Shown: in pieces, positions 1 through 10,999 of the stretch
Position numbering within the stretch: position 1 is the first letter of the stretch
Layout of the letters: each line of letters opens with the position of its first letter
NCBI GenBank assembly: GCA_037127315.1
Contig: JBBBDQ010000398.1
Span: 5,380,001-5,444,000, forward strand
Length of the DNA: 64,000 bases
Source: Ascarosepion bandense
Lineage: Eukaryota > Mollusca > Cephalopoda > Sepiida > Sepiidae
Reading direction: 5' to 3'
Made by a program: the position numbers and the translations under genes
The notes under the pieces: generated by a model
The model's database searches: none
The model's input: only the letters and a program-made list of their open reading frames with translations
Told to the model about the DNA's origin: nothing

Positions 1-95
1 AAAATTAGAAATTAGAATTTTGCTCTCCAGTTAACCATTTCGAAGAATTAACCACTATTAAAACAGCAGAAATCATCTGACAATTCCAAGGTTTT

Positions 96-102
96 GACAG
101 AC

Positions 103-163
<61 letters not shown>
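96..163. repeat. (GATA)n microsatellite
   Basis: About 15 perfect GATA units. No gene is nearby. Confidence 0.97.
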
Positions 164-210
164 TTAACATATTAATACGGTTTTTGTCTATTTTTGAGAT
201 AAGGTAGTAA

Positions 211-320
211 TTACACTATTTACATTCTTTAGACCATTATCCCCATCTTTGTTGCCATTTGTACGGCGTTTCAGCCATTGTACGCTTCGGCCTTCTTCAG
301 GTGCTAGGAATGTCAACTTT
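211..320 (-). repeat. PCC repeat, copy 1 (Penelope-terminal-repeat-like)
   Basis: On the minus strand this reads a CTGAAGAAGGCC start, a short spacer, then GGCTGAAACG, followed by a segment matching copies at 55981-56092 and 57382-57488. The CTGAAGA...GAAA arrangement resembles the conserved core of Penelope terminal repeats. That assignment is inference. The repeat status is seen directly from three copies. Confidence 0.6.
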
Positions 321-344
321 GCGGTCATTGTCGAGTATTGACAT

Positions 345-750
345 CTTTATTGATGATTAGATTCATAGCAATTCAGGAATCTTTTACTTTTTAATAGTGG
401 TGCTTAGAAATTTATGTATACTTTCTTTATTGCAATTTTTCATTAAGACTAACTGCTTGCTTCATATCTTCCGTCCATCGTCGGCAGAATCACATCTTCA
501 TTTTCTTAATTCTCTCATTTATCTAGTGACTGTCACATAAGAGATTAGATATTACATAGGAATTCAGTAATTTCTTCTTTGTTTCTAACACATCACTCAA
601 TAAGTTAGATGGCTCCACAAATAAATAAAACCATATGATTTTTATAAAGTACTCACCTTCAAATGGCACGTAAACAATTTGGGCCTAATCGGATTATTAA
701 TTTACAAGTTAAAGTTATTTAAGTGAAGCTACTGTTGCAAATTTTCAAAA
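345..750. other. AT-rich, nothing recognised
   Basis: No open frame or repeat match that I can support. Confidence 0.5.
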
Positions 751-752
751 CA

Positions 753-1550
753 ATGGAAAAATCTGAATTTCGTGTGTTGATAAAACATTACTTTCTGATG
801 AGAAAAAAATACTGTTGAAGCAAAGCAATGACTTGATAAGTATTATTGGAACTCTGCTCCATCGGTTAACAGGTGGTATGCTGTCATTAAACGCAGTCGT
901 ACAGTCACAAATTATGCTGAACGTTCTGATCACCCAAAATCGGAAAACACCAAAAAAATCCACAAATTCTATTTTACTGATCGTAAATTGAATTTGCGTG
1001 AGATAGTAGATGAGTTGAACATGTCAGAAGGCAGTGTATTGTTTCTAATTGTTTCAACGCAGCAAAAAGAAGTTTTCGCGTAATTATATGACAATGAATG
1101 AAACATGGATCCAAATCAAATCGGCAGTCAGCTGAGTGGACAGCAGCTGTTGAAAGCCGTCCAAAACGACCAAAGACGTAAACATCAGCAGGCAAGATTT
1201 TGGCTTCCGTATTTTGGAATGCGCAAGGTATTTTGTTCATTGATTACCTTGAGAAATGAAGAATCATCAAAAGCGACTATTATATAATATTATTGGTGCG
1301 TTTGAAGCAAGAAATGAACAAAAAAAACCGGCTACAAATGAAGAAGAAAAATGATCTTTCCCTAAGACAACACACCGTGTTACAAGTCGATCGCACAGAT
1401 GGCAAAACTACATGAATTGCACTTTTTGTAAACCTCAATAGAATGCTTCAGGGAAAGAGATTTGTCTCCAATGATGAACTGATATCGGAAACTGAGGCTT
1501 ATTTTGAAGCCAAAGTAAAATCGTTCTACAAAAAGGCATCGAATTATTAA
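753..1550 (+). pseudogene. mariner transposase pseudogene (mauritiana-like)
   Basis: A degraded mariner transposase readable across shifting frames. The start MEKSEFRVLIKHYF at 753 is the usual family N-terminus. It is followed by pieces resembling KRSRTVTNYAERSDHPKS and DRKLNLREIVDELNMSEGSV (helix-turn-helix region, about 870-1050), then ETWIQIKSAVS near 1100, which corresponds to the segment around the first catalytic Asp. The C-terminal piece AETEAYFEAKVKSFYKK-like sequence ends near 1550. The length fits a full element of about 350 codons, but there are many frameshifts and in-frame stops. Terminal inverted repeats were not located. It cannot encode an active enzyme. Confidence 0.85.
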
Positions 1551-1819
1551 AGAAGCATCAGAATTAAGTCGAGTTTTACCTCAAAGTTTTTGTTTTATTA
1601 ATTAGGCCCTGCGATTTATACACTGCTTAATTTCTGGGAAACGTGATTCTCTATTCTTGAGCGCGTTTCCTAGTCGTATTTTTCCGTCAGTTGAACATCA
1701 CCACCTGCTTGACTTCGAGGGAACTTCCTACAGAATGTAGTGAAGGGAAGCAAGAAGAAACGACTAATAATCAGTTGCAGGAACACTGAATACAGGGTTG
1801 TTCGCAAAATGGCTCAAGA

Positions 1820-2480
1820 CAACATGCAAATTACAAATAAGAGATACAGAAATAAGATAAGTACAACATTTTAGATTATCTGGGGAAGCGTATTAACAGA
1901 GAACGGAGAGTGTGACATAGAAAACAAAAGGGGCATGAGAATAGAGAAAGTGCTTTTTCAAATCTAAGCTAAACATTAAGAAACAAGGAAAAACTCGAAA
2001 CAATGAAAAGAGTACTGCACAGTTGCATAATAACAGATCTTCTGACAAGCACTGCTGAACAATTTCACCATTACTGAAAAAGCAATCTGAAGCAACAGAA
2101 GTGTGGCTCTACAGAAGGATGCTGAGTATATCAGAAACATAATACATGAGCAACGACAAAGTTTTAGAGAAAATGATAACTTAAATATTAATTATATATA
2201 ACATCAAGAAGGTAAAGATTACATTTATATGCCATATAATGTAGAAAGAAGGCTTGTAAAATTTGATACTCACAGGATATATTAAAGGCAAAAGTTACAG
2301 AGGAAATCAACATATGACCTAATTAGTAATCTTAAATAAATGATTCGCAGATCAAGTTTTGGGAGCGCTAAAAGAAACAAAAATAAAACAATTTTTTAAG
2401 GGCTACAAACGACAGAAAAATGTGAAGGACTATGGTCCCGGATGTGCTAGAAGATTATAGCACAAAGAAAAAATAGATGT
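1820..2480 (+). mobile_element. LR (RTE-like LINE) 3' fragment, decayed
   Basis: Sense copy of the LINE 3' end, recognised by the DNA for 'YLG(S)...GECDTE', 'ETKKRVL', 'EAAEMWFYRRMLRI' and 'LENLILTG' equivalents, in that order. All are frame-broken. It ends at the 'KGQGT-stop' equivalent near 2475. 5'-truncated. Confidence 0.75.
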
Positions 2481-2564
2481 TACAATATTTCTGTGAAGTT
2501 CTCCAAAAGAGGATGGAAAATACAATACCGAAATCTGAACGGGTATAGTAATACTGAAATTCAT

Positions 2565-3222
2565 AATCTAGGTATAGAATACTGCTGTCATATATGGTCA
2601 GTCGCTGCTGCTGTTCATCTCAGTGTTCTCGACAAGCTCCAAAAGACAATCTGTAATGTGATAGGTTCCGACTTGGCAGCTCGACTCCAGCCACTTTCTC
2701 ACCGGGCGAGATGTGGCTTCCCTCTGTCTCTTCTACAAATATTTTCATGGCTTTTGCTTCGACGAACTTAAGTCACTGGTGCCACCGCTACAATAATTTA
2801 CTCGTGCAACCAGACTGGCAACAAGGTCCGACCCATTTACAGTTAGATCAACCAAATGCAGCCGTTAATTCTACTCTCTTAGCTTCTTTTCTCGTATTTC
2901 TCGCCTGTGGAACCCCCTTCTTTATATTTGCTTTCCTGACGGCTACAACCTCCAGGAATGCAATGTCAATTGCCATCTCTTATCCACTTGACTCCAGTTC
3001 TTTCTACATCACCTCGTAAATCTTATTCTTTTTCTTTCTCTCTACCTTCACAACTGTCTTCACACCTGTTCTGTGTTCTCATCCTTCCCTTGCCCTTTCT
3101 CTGATACCCCCGTAACTGGTTCGTCTTTCTCTTCACTCTCCTCCTGACTAAACTTTTGTCTTATGTAGCCCCTACGCATCAGTGACGTTGCTATCTTTCT
3201 TGGGGTGAAACGATTAGAAAAA
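2565..3222 (+). mobile_element. LJ (jockey/CR1-like LINE) 3' fragment with 3' tail
   Basis: Encodes, in broken frames, the post-RT C-terminus of the LINE: CCHIWS...AVHLSVLDKLQ, then SLFYKYFHGF-like, SHPFTVRSTKCSRQFYS-like and the FPDGYNLQ region. After it comes a 3' UTR and the conserved tail at 3162-3222 (TATGTAGCCCC ... GGGGTGAAACGATTA) with a short A-run. 5'-truncated, as is typical of target-primed insertion. Confidence 0.85.
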
Positions 3223-3369
3223 ATGGCAAGAAATTGTATTTATATTATAAAATGTAGTTAGTGAATGCGAGACAATCTCTTCACTTATGAAGTGAAAACT
3301 GAAGGCTGAGACGGGCGTAGATTTCTATGAAATCTTTAAAAAAAATACAAATATAAACGATACATCAGC

Positions 3370-3660
3370 AAAAGACAGCTGAAATCCCTTGGATAATTAA
3401 TGAGGCGGAGGTGTTTGGGGAATTTTGAACGCACAGGACTTATCGAAATTAAAAGGGACAGGAGTATGCAGTGTGAAAAATGCCTGATGAGATTGTGTGA
3501 GCAGATGACTAGAAGGGGGATATAAGGCTCGGTAAAGCGTCAAACGTCGCTGAAAGCTCTAAAAGAGCGAAAGCTGTGGAGAGTCATGAGCAACCATATA
3601 CTAAAGAGACACAGCACAGATAATAATAATAATAATAATAATAATGATAATAATAATGAT
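3370..3660 (+). mobile_element. LR fragment ending in (TAA)n
   Basis: Contains equivalents of 'LTGLIEGKRDRGRQ' (NFERTGLIEIKRDRSMQ, around 3420-3470) and the terminal 'VLKRHST' (KGQGT in the consensus), then an (ATA)n tail at 3620-3660. The tail fits RTE-type LINEs, which often end in short simple repeats. Confidence 0.7.
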
Positions 3661-3664
3661 TTTC

Positions 3665-4004
3665 ACAATTTGGTTTTACCATTGAAAAAACAGTTTCTGT
3701 TAGAAATATCTTGCATAATTATTTTTTTTTGTACCAGCTTTCGAATAAATAAACGTCGCAAGCCATTCATAGTGCGTTCTTTCCTTATTGACCTTGTACG
3801 AATTTTCTATAATATTTTTTTCTATGAAGCTACAAATATTTCCGCTTTTGTCTGCTAGGAACAAATCAGTTTAATGAAGCTAGGAATATATATTTTTTCT
3901 CTTGAGTCTTATTATTTGTGAAAGACCAAATTCTTAACTTTCACCGGGCTGTAAAACAATGGTAAGCAGCTTCCATATCTTTCGCCTCATGAATGTATCT
4001 ACTT

Positions 4005-4005
<1 letters not shown>
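3665..4005. other. AT-rich, nothing recognised
   Basis: No supportable feature. Confidence 0.4.

Positions 4006-4007
<2 letters not shown>

Positions 4008-4046
<39 letters not shown>
4008..4046. repeat. (TA)n
   Basis: Pure TA run. Confidence 0.97.
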
Positions 4047-4049
<3 letters not shown>

Positions 4050-4268
4050 TTTTTTAAAGACTGACATTTTTTACACCAGGATATTTAAATAGAATTTCTT
4101 TGTTAGAATTATAGCTCATAGAAACCATGAGTAAAGCAGAAAGAGGAAAGTGAAAAAGATAGACGAAAACGGAAAATAGAAAAAATAAACGAGAACGAAG
4201 CGAGTTAAGAGAATGAATGATATAAAATAATAAAGAATGAAAAAAGAGAAAAAAATAATGAGAGTGGC

Positions 4269-4329
<61 letters not shown>

Positions 4330-4448
4330 GAGAGAGAGAGACAGAGAAAAAGAAAGAGAGACAGAAAGAAACAGAAATAGTGAATGAAATAGTGAACGGT
4401 GTTTCTAATGTGAGACAAAGAGAAATATATATATATATATATATATAA
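4269..4448. repeat. Compound (TA)n / GA-rich / (TA)n
   Basis: Two TA runs flank a purine-rich stretch of GAGA and GAAA units. The two overlapping minus-strand open frames here are translations of this DNA. Confidence 0.95.
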
Positions 4449-4611
4449 TACAAAAGGAAAAGCATGTATGTAATTTCCCATAAACCAGATCCTATTAATA
4501 TCAATTTCATATTAAAAATGATTTAGGTGGATGGCTCAATTTGAAATAATTTTTTTTGTTTTTGATTGTTGCTGAAGAAGTGTGATTTTTCTCGCTTAAT
4601 ACCTATACAAC

Positions 4612-4695
<84 letters not shown>
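4612..4695. repeat. (TA)n then (TG)n compound microsatellite
   Basis: About 20 TA units followed directly by about 22 TG units. Confidence 0.97.
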
Positions 4696-4699
<4 letters not shown>

Positions 4700-4871
4700 A
4701 AGTTTTGGGTGTTACCTATTTATTATATATTAATATTTTGAAATCAAAATCTCATCTTCCGAATGGCAGAGGAGCGTGTGTCTGTCCGAGTGAGTCCGTG
4801 CCTTTCAAGGAATGGTCATTCTTGGCTGCTGCTGCTGTATATATATATGTGTGATTTACAGTTGAGACCTT

Positions 4872-4935
4872 TTTCTGGTCTGATGATATCAGTCTGTTTT
4901 AATATTAAAACAGACTGATATCATCAGACCAGAAA
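4872..4935. repeat. 64-bp perfect palindrome
   Basis: The 32 bases 4872-4903 are the exact reverse complement of 4904-4935, with no spacer; the centre is AATATT. It includes CTGATGATATCAG. No coding or transposon sequence is recognised around it. Confidence 0.95.
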
Positions 4936-5201
4936 TTTGATGATTCGTTTAGGTGAAACCTAGGTAGGTCCCTCTGGCTCACTACGTATTTTTTACTTAT
5001 TTCACGCTACCTAAATATTGAGCTCTTTTTGTTAGTTGATTACTCGTATCGGTTTTTTTTTCTTTGGGCTACCTGCTGACTCGGTATGAACCCTTTTGAC
5101 TGACTGATGTTCATGTGCATAGCTGTTTCTTTTTAAAAACCGTTTTGTCCCTTTTTCGTAGTTTCGTAGAAGTTTTTTTTCGACACGATTATAGTTATAA
5201 T

Positions 5202-5202
<1 letters not shown>

Positions 5203-5259
<57 letters not shown>
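5203..5259. repeat. (TA)n
   Basis: Pure TA run adjoining a long purine-rich tract. Confidence 0.97.
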
Positions 5260-5261
<2 letters not shown>

Positions 5262-5790
5262 AGAGATATAAGAAAGATGATAAGAGGAACATGAGAAAAA
5301 GAGGAATAAATGAGAACAGTGGATAGAAAGACATTGAAGAAGAAAAAAGGAATAAAAAGACGATATACGAACTGTAAATAAACAAGAAATGGAGAGAAAA
5401 GCAGGAGGAGAGCAGAAAATAAAACGAGAAAAACAGATGGAAGGTACAGATGAGGCAACAGTGTTGTTAAGAGCGAAAGTGAAGGAAAAGAGTAGAAGAG
5501 AAGAGAGAACAAGAGAAAGAACAGAAAAAGAAAGATTGAATTAGTTGAGAAGGGAGAGAGAGAAAAGTGAAATAAAACTACGAAAATCAGAAAAAAGTCA
5601 GAGGAAGAAAAGAGAGAGAGAGAGAGAGAGAGAAAAGAGAACAAGATGGAGAAAAAAGTGAGAGAGAAAATTGTGAAAGAACAACACAGATAAAGAGAAG
5701 ACAGACAGAAACAAGCAGAGAAAGGAAAAGAGAGAAAGGAAAACAGAAATAGAGAAAGAAAGAACGGAAAGGAAGAGGAGGGAGCGTATC
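5262..5790. repeat. Polypurine tract, about 530 bp
   Basis: The plus strand is overwhelmingly A and G, with a (GA)n core at 5611-5632. The 149-codon minus-strand open frame is the low-complexity Ser/Phe/Leu translation of this tract and is not a gene. Confidence 0.9.
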
Positions 5791-5794
5791 TATT

Positions 5795-6155
5795 GTGCTT
5801 TTTTAAATCTAAATTCCAGTAAATTGATTCAATTTCCGATCTACCGACTATTTCAGTTACTGTAGATATTAACCTCGAAGTAATGTTTATTTTTTAATTA
5901 CAATACGAACGAAAATAAGCAATGAAAAACGTTTAAACAAATACAGCAACCGACAGTAGAGGAGGTATAAAAACAAAACAAAACAAATGAAAAAAAAATG
6001 GATGATTGAAAAAGTTTGTTAAAATTTGTTTATCTGAATTAAAGTAAATTTCCAAACTAGTTTTGTTTGCTAAATAATTGGATCTTTCCTGGCTTAGCGT
6101 AAAGAGAATTTGATCTTAATTTTACTTTGTACATATTGTCTGTTCACTTTGTAAA
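5795..6155. other. AT-rich, nothing recognised
   Basis: No supportable feature. Confidence 0.4.
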
Positions 6156-6159
6156 CAAG

Positions 6160-6790
6160 TATTGTCATAGCACCATTTCTTCTTTTTTCCATGTGCAGTG
6201 TCTCTTCAGAACGTAGACATTCATGGTTCCTCCACGATTTCCTATCCAACTTAGATGTAAATAACGTTTTGTCTTTGTTATTTCTAAATTTTGTTCCGCC
6301 ATATATTAACTCAAAATGACTCAATACATTATGGTGATTTTTTAAGCGCAGCTTAGATGTGGTACAAGGCCAAAGTTATGGGTAATCCAGTGAGGACTGA
6401 ACTCACTACTCAATTGCAATGATTCTATCGAGACAATTTTGCTAACCATTAAACAACCTGGAGGTGCCTCTGACTAAATACTTTATTTACTGCCCTTCTC
6501 TAGCCATATTTTCAAAGAAAATTTCTCTAATTATGTTCCCTAGAAACGTCATCAGTCTCTTACTGAAGTAAATTTTAAGTTACCTTTTTCCATTTTCTCT
6601 AAAACATTGTCGTTGCTCATATATTCGGTTCATAGTATCCTCAGCATCTTCCAGTAGAACCACATTTCTGCTCCGGTAAGACTCGTCTTGAACTCTGATA
6701 AGATTGTCCAGCATTCATTTTCATAGAGGAGGATTGGAATTGCATAATAGTTTAGTAGATGTGTCCTTTGTTTTCCACGATCTTTTCTGT
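6160..6790 (-). mobile_element. LR fragment, decayed, feeding into the T-rich array
   Basis: Antisense copy. From the low-coordinate end it has the LINE 3' terminus (CAGTGTCTCTTCAGAACGTAG, compare 30015 and 15680), a heavily diverged middle, then the 'WFYRRMLRI' and 'DCYV' region at 6630-6740. Its last recognisable bases (TTTTCTGTTTCTTATTA) run without a break into the TTATTACTTTGC array, whose unit resembles the next LR segment. Confidence 0.7.
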
Positions 6791-6792
6791 TT

Positions 6793-8048
6793 CTTATTAA
6801 TTATTACTTTGCTTATTACTTTTTTCTATTCTTTTTTTCTATAAATTTTTCATATTACTTTGCTTATTATATTGTTTGCTTTATTATTTTGCTTATTACT
6901 TTGTTTCTATTGCTTTGTTTCTATTCCATTGTTTTTATTATTTTTCTAATTATTTTGCTAATTACTTTGTTTCCATTCCTTTATTTTTATGACTTTTTAT
7001 TACTTTGCTTATTACTTTAATTACTTTCTTATTATTTTGCTCATTACTTTGTTTCTATTTCTTTGTTTCTATTCCATTGTTTCTATTATTTTTCTAATTG
7101 TTTTGCTCATTACTTTGTTTCCATTCCGTGATTTCTATTAAATTTTTATTACTTTGCTTATTACTTTAATTACTTTCCTATTACTTTGCATTTTAGTTTG
7201 TTTCTATTCCTTTGTTTCTATAATTCTTTCTTATTACTTTGCTTATTACTTTCCTTTATTTCTATTACTTTTTTATTATTTTGCTTATTACATTGTTTAC
7301 TTTCTTATTATTTTGCTTATTACTTTGTTTCTATTCCTTTGTTTCTATTCCTTTGTTTCTATTACTTTTTTCTTATTACTTTGCTTATTACTCTATTTAC
7401 TTTTGTATTACTTTGCTTATTAGCATATTTCTATTTCTTCGTTTCAGTTACTTTGTCTCTTATTACCCTGCTTATTACTTTGTGTACTTTCTTATTATTT
7501 TGCTTATTACTTTGTTTCCATTCCTTTATATCTCTGACATTTTATTACTTTGCCTATTACTTCAATTACTTTCATATTACTTTGCTTATTACTTTGTTTA
7601 CTTTCCTTTATTTCTCATACTACTTTTATTACTTTGCTTATTACATTAATTACTTTCTTATTACTTTGCTTATTAGTTTATTCCTATTCCTTCATTTCAA
7701 TTACTTTGTTTGTTATTACTTTGCTAATTAATTTGTTTAATTTATTATTATTTTGCTTATTACTTTTTCCATTTCATTCTTTATTTTTTTTACATGTTTA
7801 TTAATTTGCTTATTTCTTCAATTAATTTCTTAATACTTTGCTTATTTGTTTGTTTCTATTCCTTTGCTTCTATTATACTGTTTCTTATTATTTTGCTTAT
7901 TACTTTGTTTCCATTCCTTTATTTCTATTACTTTTTTATTAGTTTAGTTATTACTTTAATGACTTTCTTATTCCTTTGCTTCTAGTCCTTTGCTTTCTTG
8001 TTAGTTTGCTTATTACTTTGTTGACTTTCTTCTTCTTCTACTTATTTT
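6793..8048. repeat. T-rich minisatellite, unit TTATTACTTTGC, left part
   Basis: Irregular tandem repeats built from TTATTACTTTGC, CTTATTACTTTG and TTTCTATTCCTTTG blocks. The hydrophobic open frames here (up to 181 codons of Leu/Phe/Tyr) occur in all three frames, as expected from the repeat. Continues at 8684-8995 beyond an LJ insertion. Confidence 0.9.
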
Positions 8049-8055
8049 CTTTTAA

Positions 8056-8683
8056 TTATTTCAGCCCAAGCAAGGCATTCCACTGCCATTATTGCGCAGG
8101 GAGTTACATAGGGGAAGGTGAAGAGAAAGAGTGGTTAGATATAGGAAATGTCAGAAAAAGGGTGATAGACGGGTAAGTTAGTGTGTTAGGAGGTGTCTAT
8201 TGACCTTACATTCAATCTGCTGGAGATTGTCGCTGTCGGGAATTCGACAGACGGGAAGTGCGAGAAAAGAAACAGTTGGAGAAAAAATTGCGGTTACATC
8301 TTATCTGTTTCACTGTAAAAGGGTAGGACCTAGTTGCTAATTTAGTATCTCGTGAAAATTCATACCTAGGGGACACCAGTGATCTAAGTTCATCGGAGCT
8401 TAAGCCGTGAAAGTATTTATAGAAGAGGTACAGGGAAGCCACGTCACGCCGTTGAGAGAGTGACTGCAGCCGGTCTGCCAAGTCGCTATCGATCACATTA
8501 CAGATTTTCTCCGTTGTATTTTGTCAAGAACCCTGAGGAGAATAGCAGGGGCACCCGACCAGATGTGGCAGCAGTATTCAATACATGGACGGATGGTAGA
8601 TTTATATATGTGCAGGATAGATTCAAACGGGAAAAACTTACGGACCATGCACAGAAAACTGACTTTCATAGCAGCAGATTTTG
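8056..8683 (-). mobile_element. LJ insertion inside the T-rich minisatellite
   Basis: Minus-strand LJ fragment. The conserved 3' tail lies at 8059-8110; upstream are the 'SRTSRLSNSRQ' region, 'SHRRDVASLYLFYKYFHG', and the 'QYSIHGRMVDLYMCRIDS' region up to about 8680. Both ends abut TTATTACTTTG repeats, so the LINE inserted after the array existed. Decayed by frameshifts. Confidence 0.85.
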
Positions 8684-8995
8684 CTTATTACTTAATTATT
8701 TACTTATTTTGCTTACTTTCATATTACTTTGTTTCTTACTTTGTTTATATTTCTTTTTTTCTATTACTTTTTCTTATTACTTGGTTTAATGTCTTAATAT
8801 TTTGCTTATTACTTTGTTTCTATTCAATTACATTTTTTTCTTATTTCTTTGCTATTTACTTTGTTTACCTTCTTATTACTTTGCTGATTAGTTTGTTTCC
8901 ATTCCTTTTTTCTATTACTTTTTTATTACTTTGCTTATTACTTTGTTTTTATTCCTTTGTTTCTATTACTTTGTTTTTTATTACTTGCACTTCCT
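8684..8995. repeat. T-rich minisatellite, right part
   Basis: Same unit family as 6793-8048, resuming directly after the LJ 5' end. Confidence 0.85.
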
Positions 8996-9429
8996 GTTGA
9001 ACTTTTTGCGTCCATTATATACTGTGCAGACTCCCATGAGTTAATCCATTTTATAGTTCACCAACAGAAGGCTTAATCAATCAGGAAGCTCAAAATATTC
9101 AATGGGACGTGTATAAAAGGAGGCCATATTTTTTCGAGTACTGGAGTTCAAATCCGATTCTGGAGAGTGTCTGATTCGAGAGTGATGGTCTTTGACGTTG
9201 TTTCATTGAACAGATTACGTGCGGCGAGGATACTCTATATCCATATACTATGACGGACATGATCAACAGATGCCAAGAGGATACTCTATATCCAGAAACG
9301 CTGTCAACATTACCTACAATTCCTTATTTTGTGAACATCATGGACTGTTGTTGCTATATAATATACATTCGAGAGATTGATTCTCTATTATAATCAATAC
9401 ATAAACTGATCTGTGCTCTATATTCATAA
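8996..9429. other. Nothing recognised
   Basis: Contains a local 18-base direct repeat (GAGGATACTCTATATCCA at about 9217 and 9278) but no recognisable gene. Confidence 0.4.
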
Positions 9430-9683
9430 ATTATGGCGAATTTTATCAACACTTCTTACTTCTGGAACTCATTCCATATAATTATTTCCCTGATAACTAC
9501 AATCGCTAAAAGTTTAAGTGCAACGTCAATTGCCATCTTCTATCTCCTTGATTCTTATCTTTCCCTTATCCTTTCTTCGACATCTCCTGTACCTTGTTCT
9601 TTTTTCTTCCACTCTTCTCTCACTTTAACACTTGTGCTCCAGTGGCATTACTGCCTTGCTTAGAGTGAAACAATTATAAAAAA
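9430..9683 (+). mobile_element. LJ 3' fragment with tail
   Basis: Starts in the 'SRTSRLWNSLPY' equivalent (SYFWNSFHII) and runs through the 3' UTR to the tail GTGGCATTACTGCCTTGC... near 9640-9683, followed by an A-run. Confidence 0.75.
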
Positions 9684-9699
9684 GAAAGTTTCTATTTTC

Positions 9700-9785
9700 G
9701 CTAAAATTTCGTCGTTGTTCACATGTTCAGCCCATGGTATCCTCAGCATCCTTCTGTAGGAGCATATTTCTATCATTCCAGGCAA
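9700..9785 (-). mobile_element. LR short fragment
   Basis: Antisense of the 'EMWFYRRMLRIPWAEHVNND' region: ATTTCGTCGTTGTTCACATG ... GGTATCCTCAGCATCCTTCT. About 85 bases only. Confidence 0.65.
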
Positions 9786-9895
9786 GGCGATAACGCAATC
9801 ATACGAGATGAAAAAGAAAAGAAAGAAAAACTAACAAGCAATCATACAAATGTTGAATACAAAACAATCAAGTCACTTTCAATATACTTTCAGTA

Positions 9896-10762
9896 AACGA
9901 GGGTCATTCAAAAATAAGTTGAATTTTTCGGTATAAGGACTTCTAATAAAGATAGAAACATACCTTTTTAAAAAAATTTTTTTCTTTACTTCTTTTTTAA
10001 ATGGATTTAATTTTTTTGCAGATTGAAAGTTTTGGAGATTAACAAAGATGGCCAACCATTAAGCATGCTCCAGTATTGAACAGATATCAGTTATCAAGTC
10101 TTTGGTTGCTGAAGGGTGCAAACGAGATGAAATTCATAAGAGAATGTCAGTTGTGTATAGTGCTACATGTTTCAGCCAAAAGTGACTACCAGTGGGCTAA
10201 ATTGTTTAAAGAATACGGACTAGTCTTGAGGATGAAGACAGGCCTGGGAGGCCTACAGAAGTGAGGTCTCCTGAAATGATCGAATCAGTCAATGACCTGA
10301 TTCAGTCTGACAGAAGGGTGACAGTGGATGTCATTGCAAGGAGTTTGAGTCTATCTGTTGGGAGAGCACACAAAATTGTCCATGATGACCTTGCCTACTG
10401 CATCAAGACAAGGCAAGGCAGCTCAATCGGTGCAGACCATCAAGGAACTGGGCTGGGAACACCTCCCTCATCCCCCTTACAGACCTTGCCCCTTCACATT
10501 GTACCTGTTTGGCCCCTTGAAAGCGTTCACGAGAGGAACTAAGTTTGAAAGTGATGATGAAGTCAAAAGTTCCTGTGAACAATTGGCTGAGACATCAGTC
10601 CAAAGATTTTTACGCTGAGGGAATATGGAAACTTGAGCACAGATGGGACAAGTTTGTGACACTGCTGGGAGTCTACGTTAAAAAATTAAAAAAGAGTAAG
10701 CTTCTATCTGTATTAAAAGTGCTTATACCGAAAAGTTCACCTTATTTAGTGAATGACCCTTG
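9896..10762 (+). mobile_element. mariner-like element with both terminal repeats, deleted transposase
   Basis: Left terminus ACGAGGGTCATTCAAAAATA (about 9897) matches the right terminus read on the minus strand, CAAGGGTCATTCACTAAATA (from 10762). TA dinucleotides sit outside both ends, as expected for mariner. Between them are transposase pieces: 'WAKLFKEY' (10190-10215), 'RSPEMIESVNDLIQSDRRVT' (from 10262), then a jump to 'QTIKELGWEHLPHPPY' (about 10437) and 'FYAEGIWKLEHRWDK' (10608-10655). The central catalytic part between the first and second Asp is deleted, so the copy is non-autonomous. Its outer 49 bases are the same sequence that forms the array at 27692-28058. Confidence 0.88.
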
Positions 10763-10769
10763 TAGTTTC

Positions 10770-10995
10770 ACCTTAATAATACTTTTTCTTTAATTTCGTT
10801 CAGGATATTACAATATAGTCGCAATTTTAGCAAAACATTTGTTTTTGCAATGCAGGATATTCATAAAAACAACTAGAGATAAAAATGAGGACATGAATCA
10901 TAGTATATTCCCTAAGATTGACTATGTTATACATCTATATATGTCGGATTATATAAAATTTAAGTGACTCGCTTATCTGAGTAAAGTTACCGCTT
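10770..10995. other. AT-rich, nothing recognised
   Basis: No supportable feature. Confidence 0.4.
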
Positions 10996-10999
10996 TCTT

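Noticed and set aside
4116..4510. Open frames rich in Tyr-Ile repeats
   Set aside because: Translations of (TA)n and GA-rich DNA. The same holds for similar frames at about 28533, 19650, 45744 and 54390.
4880..4900. CTGATGATATCAG as a hammerhead core
   Set aside because: Has CTGATGA but no GAAA or cleavage triplet at a workable distance; it is part of the perfect palindrome.
5195..5644. 149-codon minus-strand open frame
   Set aside because: Antisense of the polypurine tract, low-complexity Ser/Phe/Leu.
7186..7731. 181-codon hydrophobic open frame
   Set aside because: It lies in the TTATTACTTTGC minisatellite, which is open in all three frames. The translation is a Leu/Phe/Tyr repeat.
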